Shown in pieces: positions 18,632 through 26,306 of a stretch of DNA of 64,000 nt. The DNA is from Pseudonocardia sp. MH-G8. Lineage in GTDB: Bacteria; Actinomycetota; Actinomycetes; Mycobacteriales; Pseudonocardiaceae. The DNA lies in the NCBI RefSeq assembly GCF_002262885.1, contig NZ_NKYF01000002.1:310001-374000 (forward strand), written 5' to 3'. A model generated the notes under the pieces. The model was not told where the DNA came from. It searched no databases and saw only the letters and a list, made by a program, of their open reading frames with translations. A program made the position numbers and the translations under genes. Numbering within the stretch: the first letter of the stretch is position 1; each line of letters starts with the position of its first letter.

Positions 18632-19230
18632 CCCGCCTCGACCATCAGCAGGTGCCGGTCGTCGCCACCGAACCGCACGGCGGCGGCGTGGTCGGCCTCG
18701 GTGAGCGCCTTCTGGTCCGACGCCGCCCGCACGTGCACGCCGGGGGTGGCTGCGAGCCGTTCCAGCTCGGCGTCCACGGCCGCGCGGGGCACGTCGGGGA
18801 GCTCCTCGCGCAACGCGGCGATGCCCACCCAGTGGCCGGGCTCGCCCAGCCGGCGGTAGGCGGCGCGCACCTGCATCTCCACGTCCGGACGGAACGCGTC
18901 CGACAGCTGCAGACCGGTGCGGGCCAGGTACCGGTCGAGCCCGGCCAGCAGCGCGTACAGGGCGCCGCCGCCGTAGCCGGCCCGCTCCGGACGGGACGCA
19001 CCGAGTTCCGCGCGGCACCAGGCCCAGCCGTCGTCGGTCAGCTCGTGGGTGAAGCTCCGCCCGGTCCTGCGCGAGGCCACCAGCTTCTGCTCGTTCAGCC
19101 GGCGTCGCGGCCGGCCGTCGAGGGGGAAACCGGCGACGGCGCGCAGCTCGGCGTTCGTCAGCTCCCGCGCTTCGGCCATGAGCGCCAGCAGGGCCGCCCG
19201 CTCGCGCAGGGTCAGCTGATCATGGGGCAC
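18628..19230 (-). CDS. Winged-helix protein partnered with the AAA-HerA ATPase
   Basis: The product has 200 residues. The N-terminal part (LTLRERAALLALMAEARELTNAELRA... LVASRRTGRSFTHELTDDGWAWC) has the helix and wing pattern of a winged-helix DNA-binding domain. A second winged-helix-like segment lies near residues 110-195. No enzyme motif is visible. The GTG at 19230 is chosen because GGAGG lies seven bases upstream; longer in-frame starts at 19263 (ATG) and 19287 (GTG) lack this. The gene overlaps the ATPase gene by four bases. It could be a DNA-binding adaptor or loader for the ATPase, or a regulator of the pair. Confidence 0.75.
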   Translation of the reverse strand: MPHDQLTLRERAALLALMAEARELTNAELRAVAGFPLDGRPRRRLNEQKLVASRRTGRSFTHELTDDGWAWCRAELGASRPERAGYGGGALYALLAGLDRYLARTGLQLSDAFRPDVEMQVRAAYRRLGEPGHWVGIAALREELPDVPRAAVDAELERLAATPGVHVRAASDQKALTEADHAAAVRFGGDDRHLLMVEAG

Positions 19231-19364
19231 GGTCGTCCTCCGGTGTCGGGTCCACCCGGGCATCGTCGGTGGAGCCCCGGACGTCACAAACCCGTGCTCG
19301 GAGCACCGATGAGTTCCGGGCGCGGCGTTGGTCCACCACTCGAACCGACCAGAGGGAGGGCCCC

Positions 19365-19766
19365 ATGGCCAGCCAGATCTTCGTGAACCTGCCCGTCGCC
19401 GACCAGGCGCGCACGAAGGCGTTCTTCAGCGCCCTCGGCTTCACCTTCAACGAGGCGTTCAGCGACGAGAACGCCCTCAACCTCGTGCTCGGCGACTCGC
19501 TGTTCGCGATGCTGCTGTCTCCGGAGCGCTTCGCGGACTTCACCGTCAAGCCGACCTCCGACGGCGCCAGCACGGAGGCGATCATCGCCCTCGGCGTGGA
19601 CAGCCGCGAGGACGTCGACCGCATCGCCGATGCCGCGCTCGCCAACGGCGGCGCCAAGGCGAAGGACCCGCAGGACATGGGCTTCATGTACGGCCGCTCG
19701 TTCCTCGACCCCGACGGCCACCACTGGGAGATCATGTGGATGGACCCGAAGGGCTTCGAAGGCTGA
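19365..19766 (+). CDS. VOC-family (glyoxalase/bleomycin-resistance-like) protein
   Basis: The 133-residue product contains one vicinal-oxygen-chelate domain made of two beta-alpha-beta3 units. It begins IFVNLPVADQARTKAFFSALGFTFNEAFSD and ends SFLDPDGHHWEIMWMDP, where His and Glu are the usual metal-ligand positions. The subgroup (MASQIFVNLPVADL...) is common in actinobacteria and annotated as glyoxalase-like, without a known substrate. AGGGAGGG lies about five bases before the ATG, which selects this start. Confidence 0.88.
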   Translation: MASQIFVNLPVADQARTKAFFSALGFTFNEAFSDENALNLVLGDSLFAMLLSPERFADFTVKPTSDGASTEAIIALGVDSREDVDRIADAALANGGAKAKDPQDMGFMYGRSFLDPDGHHWEIMWMDPKGFEG

Positions 19767-19791
19767 GCCCTGCCGCGGGCGCGCGGTCCGT

Positions 19792-20190
19792 TCAGGTCCC
19801 GGCCCGCACCGCCGCGCGCTCGGCGCGCGCGGCCTGCACGTCGGGCAGGCGGGTGTCGATCCAGTCGAGCAGCCCGGTGAGGTGTCCGGTGAGCTCCTGC
19901 CCGAGCACGGTGAGGCTGTAGGTCACCTGCGGGGGTGTGGTGGGGGCGACCTCGCGGTGCACGAAGCCGTCGGCCTCGAGCGTGCGCAGGGTCTGCGCGA
20001 GCATCTTCTCGCTCACCCCGCCGACGGCGCGGCGCAGCGCGCTGAACCGCAGCGGGGAGCGGCGCAGCGCCACCAGCACGAGCACCGCCCACTTGCCCAT
20101 GACGTGGTCGAGCACCGTGCGGGCCGGGCAGGCGCTGTCGAACACGTCACCCCGGCCGCCCCCGACGGCCCCCAGTAGCTGCATGCTCAC
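19792..20190 (-). CDS. HxlR-family transcriptional regulator (QorR-like)
   Basis: The product of about 132 residues carries a DUF24/HxlR winged helix. The single N-terminal cysteine (DSACPARTVLDHVMGKWAVLVLVAL) matches redox- or electrophile-sensing members, and the HTH is RFSALRRAVGGVSEKMLAQTLRTLEADGFVHREV. Corynebacterium glutamicum QorR, of this type, represses a divergent quinone reductase gene, and the neighbour here is an NmrA/QorB-type oxidoreductase. GTG 20190 has GGAGG five bases upstream; GTG 20205 and ATG 20184 are alternatives. Confidence 0.88.
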   Translation of the reverse strand: MSMQLLGAVGGGRGDVFDSACPARTVLDHVMGKWAVLVLVALRRSPLRFSALRRAVGGVSEKMLAQTLRTLEADGFVHREVAPTTPPQVTYSLTVLGQELTGHLTGLLDWIDTRLPDVQAARAERAAVRAGT

Positions 20191-20202
20191 GTCCACCTCC
20201 GG

Positions 20203-20252
20203 CACTTACGGCGAGGTACGTACTTACCAGAAGAGAGTACCGCGGCTACCGT
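20203..20252. promoter_or_regulatory. Divergent operator/promoter region of the HxlR-oxidoreductase pair
   Basis: ACTTAC occurs twice, 18 bp apart (20204-20209 and 20222-20227), around the palindrome GTACGTAC (20216-20223). A plus-strand promoter with TTACCA (20224-20229), a 17-bp spacer and TACCGT (20247-20252) overlaps this and is leaderless for the ATG at 20259. A redox-sensing HxlR dimer bound to the repeat would block the -35 region. The assignment to HxlR is inferred from position. Confidence 0.55.
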
Positions 20253-20258
20253 GGAACG

Positions 20259-21074
20259 ATGATCATCGTCACCGGGGTCACCGGGAAGCTCGGCCGGGTG
20301 GCCGTCGAAGACCTGCTGGAACACGTTCCTGCCGATCAGGTCGCCGCCGTGGCGCGGGACCCGCGCAAGGCCGCCGACCTCACCGGGCGCGGGGTCGACG
20401 TCCGCGCGGGCGACTACGAGGACCCGGAGTCGCTGCGAGCCGCGTTCGCCGGCGCCGACGTCGTGCTGCTCGTCTCCTCGCCCGACACCACTCCCGGCAC
20501 CCGGCCCCGCCAGCACGGCAACGCGATCGACGCCGCGCGCGCGGTCGGCGTCGGCCGGATCGTCTACACGAGCGCCGTCGGCGCCGACGACGGACCGGGT
20601 TTCCTGGCCGACCACACGGTCACCGAGGGCCTGCTGCGTGACTCCGGCGTGCCGCACACGATCCTGCGCAACACCTTCTACACCGAGGCCCTCGTCAACC
20701 CGGGGTTGCACGCGGCCGTCGAGGCCGGCGAGCTGCGCGGCGCCGACGGCGGCGTGCCCGTCAACTTCGCGACGATCGACGACCTCGGTCGCGCCGCGGC
20801 CGCCGCGCTCGTCGGCGACGGGCACGTGGGGCAGGTCTACGAGCTGCGCGGGCCGCTGTGGACCGTCGCCGACCTCGCACAGACGCTCACCGAGGTCTCC
20901 GGCCGCCCGGTCGTCTACCGCGCGGTGCCCGCCGCGGACGTCGGCCCGATCGCGTTCGTCCACGACCTCATCGCGTCCGGGCTGTTCAGCCAGCCCTCCG
21001 GCGACCTGGAGAAGCTGCTCGGGCGTCCGCCGGTGGGCCTGCGGGCCGCAGTGGAGGCAGTGCTGCGGTCGTGA
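20259..21074 (+). CDS. NmrA/QorB-type NAD(P)-dependent oxidoreductase
   Basis: The 271-residue atypical short-chain dehydrogenase has an N-terminal Rossmann motif IIVTGVTGKLGRVAVEDLL. It continues with DVVLLVSSPD, GRIVYTSAVGADD and NFATIDDLGRAAAAAL. It lacks the Tyr-x-x-x-Lys pair in the classical place, as NmrA/QorB relatives do. Such proteins bind NADPH and reduce quinones or sense redox state. The divergent HxlR regulator suggests induction by quinones or diamide-like stress. The ATG is six bases after TACCGT, so the transcript is likely leaderless. Confidence 0.85.
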   Translation: MIIVTGVTGKLGRVAVEDLLEHVPADQVAAVARDPRKAADLTGRGVDVRAGDYEDPESLRAAFAGADVVLLVSSPDTTPGTRPRQHGNAIDAARAVGVGRIVYTSAVGADDGPGFLADHTVTEGLLRDSGVPHTILRNTFYTEALVNPGLHAAVEAGELRGADGGVPVNFATIDDLGRAAAAALVGDGHVGQVYELRGPLWTVADLAQTLTEVSGRPVVYRAVPAADVGPIAFVHDLIASGLFSQPSGDLEKLLGRPPVGLRAAVEAVLRS

Positions 21075-21112
21075 GGGCCCGGCCCGCCGGCGGCCCGGGA
21101 CGATTCGCCTCG

Positions 21113-21420
21113 TGATCGCTCCGAGCCGCACATCCCCGCGGTCCCCACCACCACGGCGTTCGACTCGCAGCGATCAAGACGGCTGATCAACCCCACCCGC
21201 ACACCCCCGCGATCCCCACCACCATGACGTCCGGCTCGCAGCGATCGACAACGGCTGATCAACCCGAGCCGCACACCCCCGCGATCCCCACCACCACGGC
21301 GTTCGACTCGTCGCAATCAGGACGGTTGATCAGCCCGAGCCGCGCGCCGGCATCTGCCCGAGCCGCGCGCCGGCGCGGTCGTCAACACCCGGCCGTGCTT
21401 CTCGGACCGATCACGGCGGG
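21113..21420 (+). repeat. Array A: ~71-bp imperfect tandem repeats containing GATCA/TGATC inverted pairs
   Basis: Units begin with TGATC at 21113, 21184, 21256 and 21327, giving periods of 71, 72 and 71 bp; the fourth decays into other sequence and a last core (CTCGGACCGATCA) is seen near 21401-21413. Each good unit holds GACTCG..GCGATCAAGACGGC followed by TGATC, which is an inverted pair GATCA/TGATC about 7 bp apart, and then GCACACC and CCCCACCACCA. The same unit recurs in array B beyond the next gene, in the same orientation. No gene is seen here. The role is unknown. Confidence 0.8.
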
Positions 21421-21454
21421 TCCCGCTGCCCTCAGCGGCGGATTGCCCGACACA

Positions 21455-21640
21455 CGGGGGCGACTGCGGGACCTGCACTCCCGAGGGGTGCTGCACGCCG
21501 CGGGTCCTGGGACGACGACTCCGACGTGCTGCTGATCCTCGGCTCGGACGCCGCGGGCACCGAGGCGGCCATCGCCGCCGACCCGTACTTCGCGACGCCC
21601 GGCGCGCAGCTCGTCACGGACCGGGCCGACAGCCGGCCGA
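21455..21640 (+). pseudogene. Frameshifted remnant of a YCII-domain protein
   Basis: One frame reads LRDLHSRGVLHAAGP and then runs to nonsense. The next frame picks up DDDSDVLLILGSDAAG... and AAIAADPYFATPGAQLVTD. Joined, these resemble the C-terminal two thirds of a YCII-like domain (long-short helix, strand with VLLxLG, AxDPY/F motif). A one-base loss in the G run near 21510 would explain the break. No N-terminal part or start is present. The remnant lies between repeat array A and the acyl-CoA synthetase gene, which suggests local rearrangement. Confidence 0.45.
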
Positions 21641-21642
21641 CC

Positions 21643-23241
21643 TCAGGCCTCGCCTGCCGCCAGCTGCGCGTGCTGCGCCCGCAGGTCGCGCTTGAGGATC
21701 TTGCCGCTCGGGTTCTTCGGCAGCGCGTCGGCGAACACGACGTACTTGGGGCACTTGTAGCCCGCGAGCTGCCCGCGGGCGTGCGTCTGGACGGCCTCGG
21801 CGGTGAGCTGCGCGTCCGGCTTCGCCACGACCACCGCGGTGACCGCCTCGATCCAGTGCGGGTGGCTGATCCCGAACACGGCCACCTCGGCCACCCCGTC
21901 GAGGAGGTAGATCGCCTCCTCGACCTCGCGGCTGGCCACGTTCTCCCCACCGGTCTTGATCATGTCTTTCTTGCGGTCGACCACCGACAGGTAGCCGTCG
22001 GCGTCCATGATCCCGAGGTCGCCGGAGTGGAACCAGCCGCCGCGGAACGCCTCGGCCGTCTTCTCCTCGTCCGCGTAGTAGCCCAGCGCGGCGTGCGGGC
22101 TGCGGTGCACGATCTCGCCGATCTCACCCGGCGGCACCGACTCGCCGGCGTCGTCGACCAGCATCGTCTCGACGTTGATCGCCGCCCGGCCCGCCGACCC
22201 CGCCTTCGGCAGCTGCTCGTCCGGGCGCAGGATCGTGGCGAGCGGGGCCATCTCCGTCTGGCCGTAGAAGTTCCAGAACCGGACGTCGGGCAGCCGCCGC
22301 TGCAGCTCCTTGAGCACCTCAACCGGCATGGCCGACGCCCCGTAGTAGCCCTTGCGCAGGCTGGACAGGTCCCGGGTGTCGAAGTCGGGGTGGCGCAGCA
22401 GGGAGATCCAGACCGTTGGCGGGCAGAACAGCTTCGTGGCGCCCTCGGCCTCGATCGTCGCGAGCAGCGCCGCCGGGTCCGGGCCGGGCAGCACGATGCT
22501 GGTGGCGCCGAGGTAGACGTCGACGGAGAAGAAGCAGTCCAGCTGCGCGCAGTGGTACATCGGCAGCGAGTGCACCTCGACGTCGTCGGCCTCCATTCCG
22601 CCGTCGATCACGCACGACACGTACTGGCCGATCAGCGAGCGGCTCGTCAGCAGCACGCCCTTGGGCCGGGACTCGGTGCCGGAGGTGTACATGAGCCGCA
22701 ACGGGTCGTCGTCGGCCACGACCACCTCGGGGTCGTGGTCGGGGCCGGCCGTCCACCAGTCCGCGACGTCCTCCCAGCCCTCGGCCGCCCCGCCGATGCG
22801 CCCGCGCACACCCGCGGTGACGCCCGCGATCGTCAGCGCCTCCTCGGCGGTGTCGACGAGCGCGGCCTGCGCGACCATCCCGGTGGCGCCCGAGTGCTGG
22901 AGGATGTAGCCGATCTCGGCGGCTCCGAGCATGAAGTTCACCGGCACCAGCACGACACCGAGCTTCGCGGTCGCGAACGCCACCACCGCGAACTCCCAGC
23001 AGTTGCGCGACAGCAGCGCGAGCCGGTCGCCCTTCTGGACGCCGCGGGCGCCGAGCGCGTTCGCGGCCCGGTTCACCGCCGCGTCGAACTCGGCGTAGGT
23101 GGCCCGGCGCTCGCCCGTCACCACCGCGAGCTTGTCCGGGTAACGCAGGGCGGTGCGCCGCAGCAGATCCCCCACGCCGTGCTGGCGGGCGCGGGCGATC
23201 GCGGCGGCGGTGTCGACGGTGAACGGCGCGGCGTCGGGCAT
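21643..23241 (-). CDS. Acyl-CoA synthetase (AMP-dependent ligase, class I adenylate-forming)
   Basis: The 532-residue enzyme activates a carboxylic acid to acyl-AMP and then acyl-CoA. Motifs in order are: phosphate-binding MYTSGTESRPKGV (about residues 183-195), GYYGASAMP, FWNFYGQTEM, WFHSGDLGIMDADGYL with the adenine/ribose aspartate, DRKKDMIKTGGENV, and the catalytic lysine in NPSGKILKRDL. It resembles fatty-acyl-CoA synthetases of the FadD3/FadD13-like type; the acid is unknown. ATG 23241 is used; longer in-frame reading upstream runs through repeats. Related repeat arrays flank the gene on both sides. Confidence 0.9.
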   Translation of the reverse strand: MPDAAPFTVDTAAAIARARQHGVGDLLRRTALRYPDKLAVVTGERRATYAEFDAAVNRAANALGARGVQKGDRLALLSRNCWEFAVVAFATAKLGVVLVPVNFMLGAAEIGYILQHSGATGMVAQAALVDTAEEALTIAGVTAGVRGRIGGAAEGWEDVADWWTAGPDHDPEVVVADDDPLRLMYTSGTESRPKGVLLTSRSLIGQYVSCVIDGGMEADDVEVHSLPMYHCAQLDCFFSVDVYLGATSIVLPGPDPAALLATIEAEGATKLFCPPTVWISLLRHPDFDTRDLSSLRKGYYGASAMPVEVLKELQRRLPDVRFWNFYGQTEMAPLATILRPDEQLPKAGSAGRAAINVETMLVDDAGESVPPGEIGEIVHRSPHAALGYYADEEKTAEAFRGGWFHSGDLGIMDADGYLSVVDRKKDMIKTGGENVASREVEEAIYLLDGVAEVAVFGISHPHWIEAVTAVVVAKPDAQLTAEAVQTHARGQLAGYKCPKYVVFADALPKNPSGKILKRDLRAQHAQLAAGEA

Positions 23242-23299
23242 GCCCGGATGATGCCGGACCCCGGGCCCGCAGCGCACCTGTCCGAACGCGCTGGTGCGC

Positions 23300-23710
23300 G
23301 ACTCGGATCGATCACCACACCCGAGACCGTTCCGAGCAGCACAAGACGGGCCCCAAGACCGCGCTGCTGCACGACTCAGACCGATCAACCGCCCGTGATC
23401 CTTCCGAGAAGCACACCACGACCCGTCGACCGCCCTGACGTGCGCCTCGTACCGATCACCCACCTGATCCGTCCGACCCGCACACCACCGACCAGCGACG
23501 ACGCTCACGCGCGACTCGGACCGATCAAGGGCCGTGATCCTTCCGAGAAGCACACCACCAACTCGGCGACCGCGCCCAGGTACGACTCGGGCCGATCGAC
23601 CGCCTGTGCCTCCTCCGATCCGCATACCAGCGACCTGGTGACCCTGATCGATGCGGGACGCACCTCAGCGCTGACGTGACCGCGATCGTGTGCGCCTGGG
23701 AGCGATCACC
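23300..23710 (+). repeat. Array B: second block of the ~71-bp repeat family
   Basis: The core CGATC(A/G) recurs at 23309, 23382, 23453, 23522 and 23593, spaced 73, 71, 69 and 71 bp, with a last one at 23703. The typical unit is GACTCGGACCGATCAA, about 7 bp, TGATCC, then TTCCGAGAAGCACACCACC. The blocks GACTCG, CGATCA, TGATC and GCACACC align in register and orientation with array A. Most units keep the inverted pair GATCA/TGATC at 6-8 bp. No credible gene lies between 23242 and 24056; open frames there are by-products of composition. Confidence 0.8.
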
Positions 23711-23755
23711 TGGAGGGCCGAACGACTCCCCCGCCCGCGACAGATGCGTCCCGCA

Positions 23756-23935
23756 CCCAACTCGCGGGTGGGGGAACGCGACTCGCGGGACGGCGAGCGC
23801 GACTCGCGGGGCGGCAGGCGCGACTCGCGGGGCGGGGAACGCGACTCGCGGGACGGGAGGCCCGACTCGCGGGACGGCGAGCGCGACTCGCGGGACGGGA
23901 GGCCCGACTCGCGGGGGGCGACTCGCGGGGGGCCG
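23756..23935 (+). repeat. Array C: 21-bp tandem repeats with core CGACTCGCGGG
   Basis: From 23777 there are six consecutive 21-bp units of the form CGCGACTCGCGGGACGGCGAG, with G/A and C/G variation, followed by shortened copies to 23935 and preceded by a partial copy. The unit is a multiple of three, so several frames stay open: the minus strand would encode an Arg/Ser/Pro-rich heptad. No start signal or codon-position bias supports coding. One more CTCGGACCGATCA core of the 71-bp family follows at 23947-23959. Confidence 0.8.
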
Positions 23936-24044
23936 CTGCCGTACGGCTCGGACCGATCATGAGTCGTGTTCCTGCTCCCGTCGCGCCGCACGGGCACGGC
24001 CTGCGGGTCGGAACGATCAGCTGCTCCGGCCTGGCCGCGACGCC

Positions 24045-24050
24045 TACGGT
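24045..24050 (+). promoter_or_regulatory. -10 box TACGGT of a leaderless promoter (amidase)
   Basis: TACGGT is followed by six bases and the GTG start at 24057, with no SD sequence. This fixes the amidase start. Confidence 0.5.
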
Positions 24051-24056
24051 GAGCGG

Positions 24057-25340
24057 GTGCCCACCGCCGCTGAGCTCGCCGCCGTCGTCGACCGCATCGC
24101 GCACGCCGATCGGGAGCTGCGCTCCTTCGTCGACGAACCCGGCCGTGCCGGGCGGGTCCGCGCCGCCCACGAGGCGCTCGCCGCCCGCTGGCCGGACCCG
24201 GCGCACCGGCCCCCGCTCCACGGCGTGCCGCTCGGGGTGAAGGACGTGTTCCGGGCCGACGGGCTGCCCACGTTGGCGGGGTCCGCGCTGCCCGCGGACG
24301 TGTTCGCAGGACCGGAGGCCACCGCGGTGGCGCGGCTGCGCGCGGTCGGTGCCGTGGTCGCCGGGAAGACGGTCACCGCCGAGTTCGCCTACTTCGCCCC
24401 CGGCCCGACGCGCAACCCGCACCACCCGGAGCACACCCCGGGCGGGTCGAGCAGCGGGTCGGCGGCCGCGGTGGCGGCCGGCCTGGTCCCGCTGGCGCTC
24501 GGCACGCAGACCGTCGGGTCGGTGGTGCGTCCCGCGGCCTATTGCGGGTGCATCGGCTTCAAGCCCACGTACGGCCGGATCCCCTGCGACGGGGTGGTCG
24601 CCAACGCGCCGACGTTCGACACGGTCGGCTTCTTCGCCGCCGACCCGGCGCTCGCCACGGCGGCGGCCGCGGCGCTGTGCGACGGGTGGACGCCGCACGC
24701 TCCCTCGGGCACGCCGGTTCTCGGCGTGCCGACCGGCCCCTACCTCGACCAGGCCGACCTCGGCGCGTGCGGGGAGTTCGCCGCCCAGATCATCGCGCTG
24801 CGCGAGGCGGGCTACGAGGTGCGGGAGGTCGCGGCGCTCGACGACGTCGCGGAGGTCAACCGGCGCCAGAGCGTGGTGAACCTCGTCGAGTTCGCCCGCG
24901 GCCACGACGCCTGGTTCGACCGGTACGCCGATCGCTACCGGCCGCAGTCCGCGGCCGCGATCCGCGAGGGCGCCACGATCGACGCCCCGACCTACGAGGC
25001 GGCGCTCGACGGCGTCCACGCCTTCCGACAGGCGATGCCGGCGCGGATGGCCGACGCCGGGATCGACGTCTGGATCTGCCCGTCGGCCACCGGTCCGGCC
25101 CCGCGCGGGCTGGACGCCACCGGCAACCCGGCGATGAGCGTGCCGTGGACCCAGGCCGGGCTCCCGGCCATGTCCCTGCCGGCCGGGGTGGTCGCGCGCG
25201 AGCCGGGCGGCCCGGCCCTGCCGATCGGGCTCCAGTGCGTCGCCCGCCCCGGTGCCGACGAACAGTTGCTCGCCTGGGCCCCGGGGTTCGTGGACGCGCT
25301 CCGCGCGCGCCCTGCCGTCAGTCAGGACCGCAGTTCATAG
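24057..25340 (+). CDS. Amidase (amidase-signature family)
   Basis: The 427-residue amidase-signature hydrolase has the catalytic lysine in GVPLGVKDVF (about residue 62). The cis-serine and nucleophile serine lie in the glycine/serine block GGSSSGSAAAVAAG (about 130-143) and TQTVGSVVRPAAYCGCIGFKPTYG. These form the Ser-cisSer-Lys triad. It resembles AtzE/indoleacetamide-type amidases rather than GatA, and no gatB or gatC is nearby. The substrate is unknown. Its 3' end overlaps the convergent MOSC gene by 19 bp. Confidence 0.88.
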   Translation: MPTAAELAAVVDRIAHADRELRSFVDEPGRAGRVRAAHEALAARWPDPAHRPPLHGVPLGVKDVFRADGLPTLAGSALPADVFAGPEATAVARLRAVGAVVAGKTVTAEFAYFAPGPTRNPHHPEHTPGGSSSGSAAAVAAGLVPLALGTQTVGSVVRPAAYCGCIGFKPTYGRIPCDGVVANAPTFDTVGFFAADPALATAAAAALCDGWTPHAPSGTPVLGVPTGPYLDQADLGACGEFAAQIIALREAGYEVREVAALDDVAEVNRRQSVVNLVEFARGHDAWFDRYADRYRPQSAAAIREGATIDAPTYEAALDGVHAFRQAMPARMADAGIDVWICPSATGPAPRGLDATGNPAMSVPWTQAGLPAMSLPAGVVAREPGGPALPIGLQCVARPGADEQLLAWAPGFVDALRARPAVSQDRSS

Positions 25341-26200
25341 GGGTCGCCGACCGCCAGCTCGCCTGGCGTGGTCACGTCCGCGTAGGCGCCGGCGCAGGCC
25401 CACGTGCCCAACTCCGGGATCTCGACGCGGTTGTGCTTGGCGATCGTGCGCAGCGTCGCCGGGTCGCGCGGGAGCCCGCTGCCCTGGGCGAGGGTGGTCA
25501 TGACGCAGCGCATCGTCGGTATCGAGACGGTGACGGACGCGCCGCCGCCGAACGCGAGCGCGCGTCCGGGCCAGCCGTTCTCCACGAAGCCGGTCTCGTC
25601 GGTGTCGAGCACGACGTTTGGCCGGTAGCGCCGCTCGTCGAAGTCGGCGCCGGGCCCGAGCTCGCGCAACCGGTCCAGCGTGGCCGCGGTGAGCAGGTGC
25701 AGCGCGGCGAGGTCGACGAACGAGGGCTGCGGCGCCATGGCCGCGAGGTCGAACCGGCTGACCACCTCGCCGGTTTCCTCCTCGCGAACGCGGGTGGCGG
25801 CGATGACCGCATCGGGGGCGAGGCCCTCGATCTCGGGCCACACCTCCTCGAAGGCGGCGCCGTCGGGCGGGGTGGTGGCCAGGTGCACCCGGCGGCCGAC
25901 GGCGGCGCTGAGCGCGTCGTCGATGTCGTCCTCGCCGCTGTGGTGCACCGATCCGTCGGGGAAGGTGATCTCGACGTCCGGCGGGATGCCGGGTTCCGGC
26001 TCGCCGAGGCAGCGGGCCGAGAAGTCGAGGAGTCCGGCCCACAGGCGCGGCACCTTCGCGCTGGCGACCGTGCCGGTCTCGACGTCGACCAGCGCGTAGG
26101 TGCGATCGCCGACGAGACCTCGTGCGTCGATCCGGCACCTCTCGAGCGGCTCGCCGAGCATCGACTTGACCGGGTAGCGGTAGAGCGCGGTGACGGGCAT
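25322..26200 (-). CDS. MOSC-domain protein
   Basis: The 292-residue product begins MPVTALYRYPVKSMLGEPLERC, the MOSC N-terminal beta-barrel start. The MOSC core follows: RYRPNVVLDTDETGFVENGW and a cysteine in TVSIPTMRCVMTT, which is the usual sulfur or molybdopterin-handling position. It ends LGTWACAGAYADVTTPGELAVGD. Relatives such as YcbX and mARC handle N-hydroxylated compounds with a molybdenum cofactor. ATG 26200 is preferred to the adjacent GTG at 26203. It overlaps the amidase tail on the opposite strand. Confidence 0.88.
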   Translation of the reverse strand: MPVTALYRYPVKSMLGEPLERCRIDARGLVGDRTYALVDVETGTVASAKVPRLWAGLLDFSARCLGEPEPGIPPDVEITFPDGSVHHSGEDDIDDALSAAVGRRVHLATTPPDGAAFEEVWPEIEGLAPDAVIAATRVREEETGEVVSRFDLAAMAPQPSFVDLAALHLLTAATLDRLRELGPGADFDERRYRPNVVLDTDETGFVENGWPGRALAFGGGASVTVSIPTMRCVMTTLAQGSGLPRDPATLRTIAKHNRVEIPELGTWACAGAYADVTTPGELAVGDPYELRS

Positions 26201-26293
26201 CACCCGGTTCTAGCAGGCGGCGGCGCGCCGCACACCTGGCCGGTCGGAGGGGCGACCCGCCGTGGGCGACCCGCGGCCCGGCCACACCGGTAT

Positions 26294-26299
26294 TACTAT
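26294..26299 (+). promoter_or_regulatory. -10 box TACTAT of a leaderless promoter (small HTH gene)
   Basis: TACTAT is followed by seven bases and the ATG at 26307. It rules against the longer GTG start at 26262, which would be upstream of the transcript start. Confidence 0.55.
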
Positions 26300-26306
26300 C
26301 GGACGC

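Noticed and set aside
15464..19230. Calling the gene pair a known BREX, DISARM or HerA-NurA defence system
   Set aside because: No methyltransferase, phosphatase, protease or nuclease partner is present, and the surrounding genes look metabolic, so a named defence system is not supported.
19231..19287. Longer starts (ATG 19263, GTG 19287) for the winged-helix gene
   Set aside because: GTG 19230 has GGAGG at ideal spacing, and the extra residues are not part of the predicted fold.
21113..21420. Plasmid-type iteron origin
   Set aside because: The repeats resemble iterons in layout, but there is no rep gene, AT-rich region or DnaA box nearby.
23242..23625. N-terminal extension of the acyl-CoA synthetase to 23625
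   Set aside because: The extension would translate the repeat array; homologues begin near MPDAAPF at 23241.
21113..23710. CRISPR array
   Set aside because: Units are ~71 bp and diverge along their whole length; there are no identical short repeats with unique spacers and no cas genes.
23665..23997. Minus-strand Arg/Ser/Pro heptad-repeat protein
   Set aside because: It exists because a 21-bp tandem repeat stays open in several frames; no start signal or homologous fold supports it.
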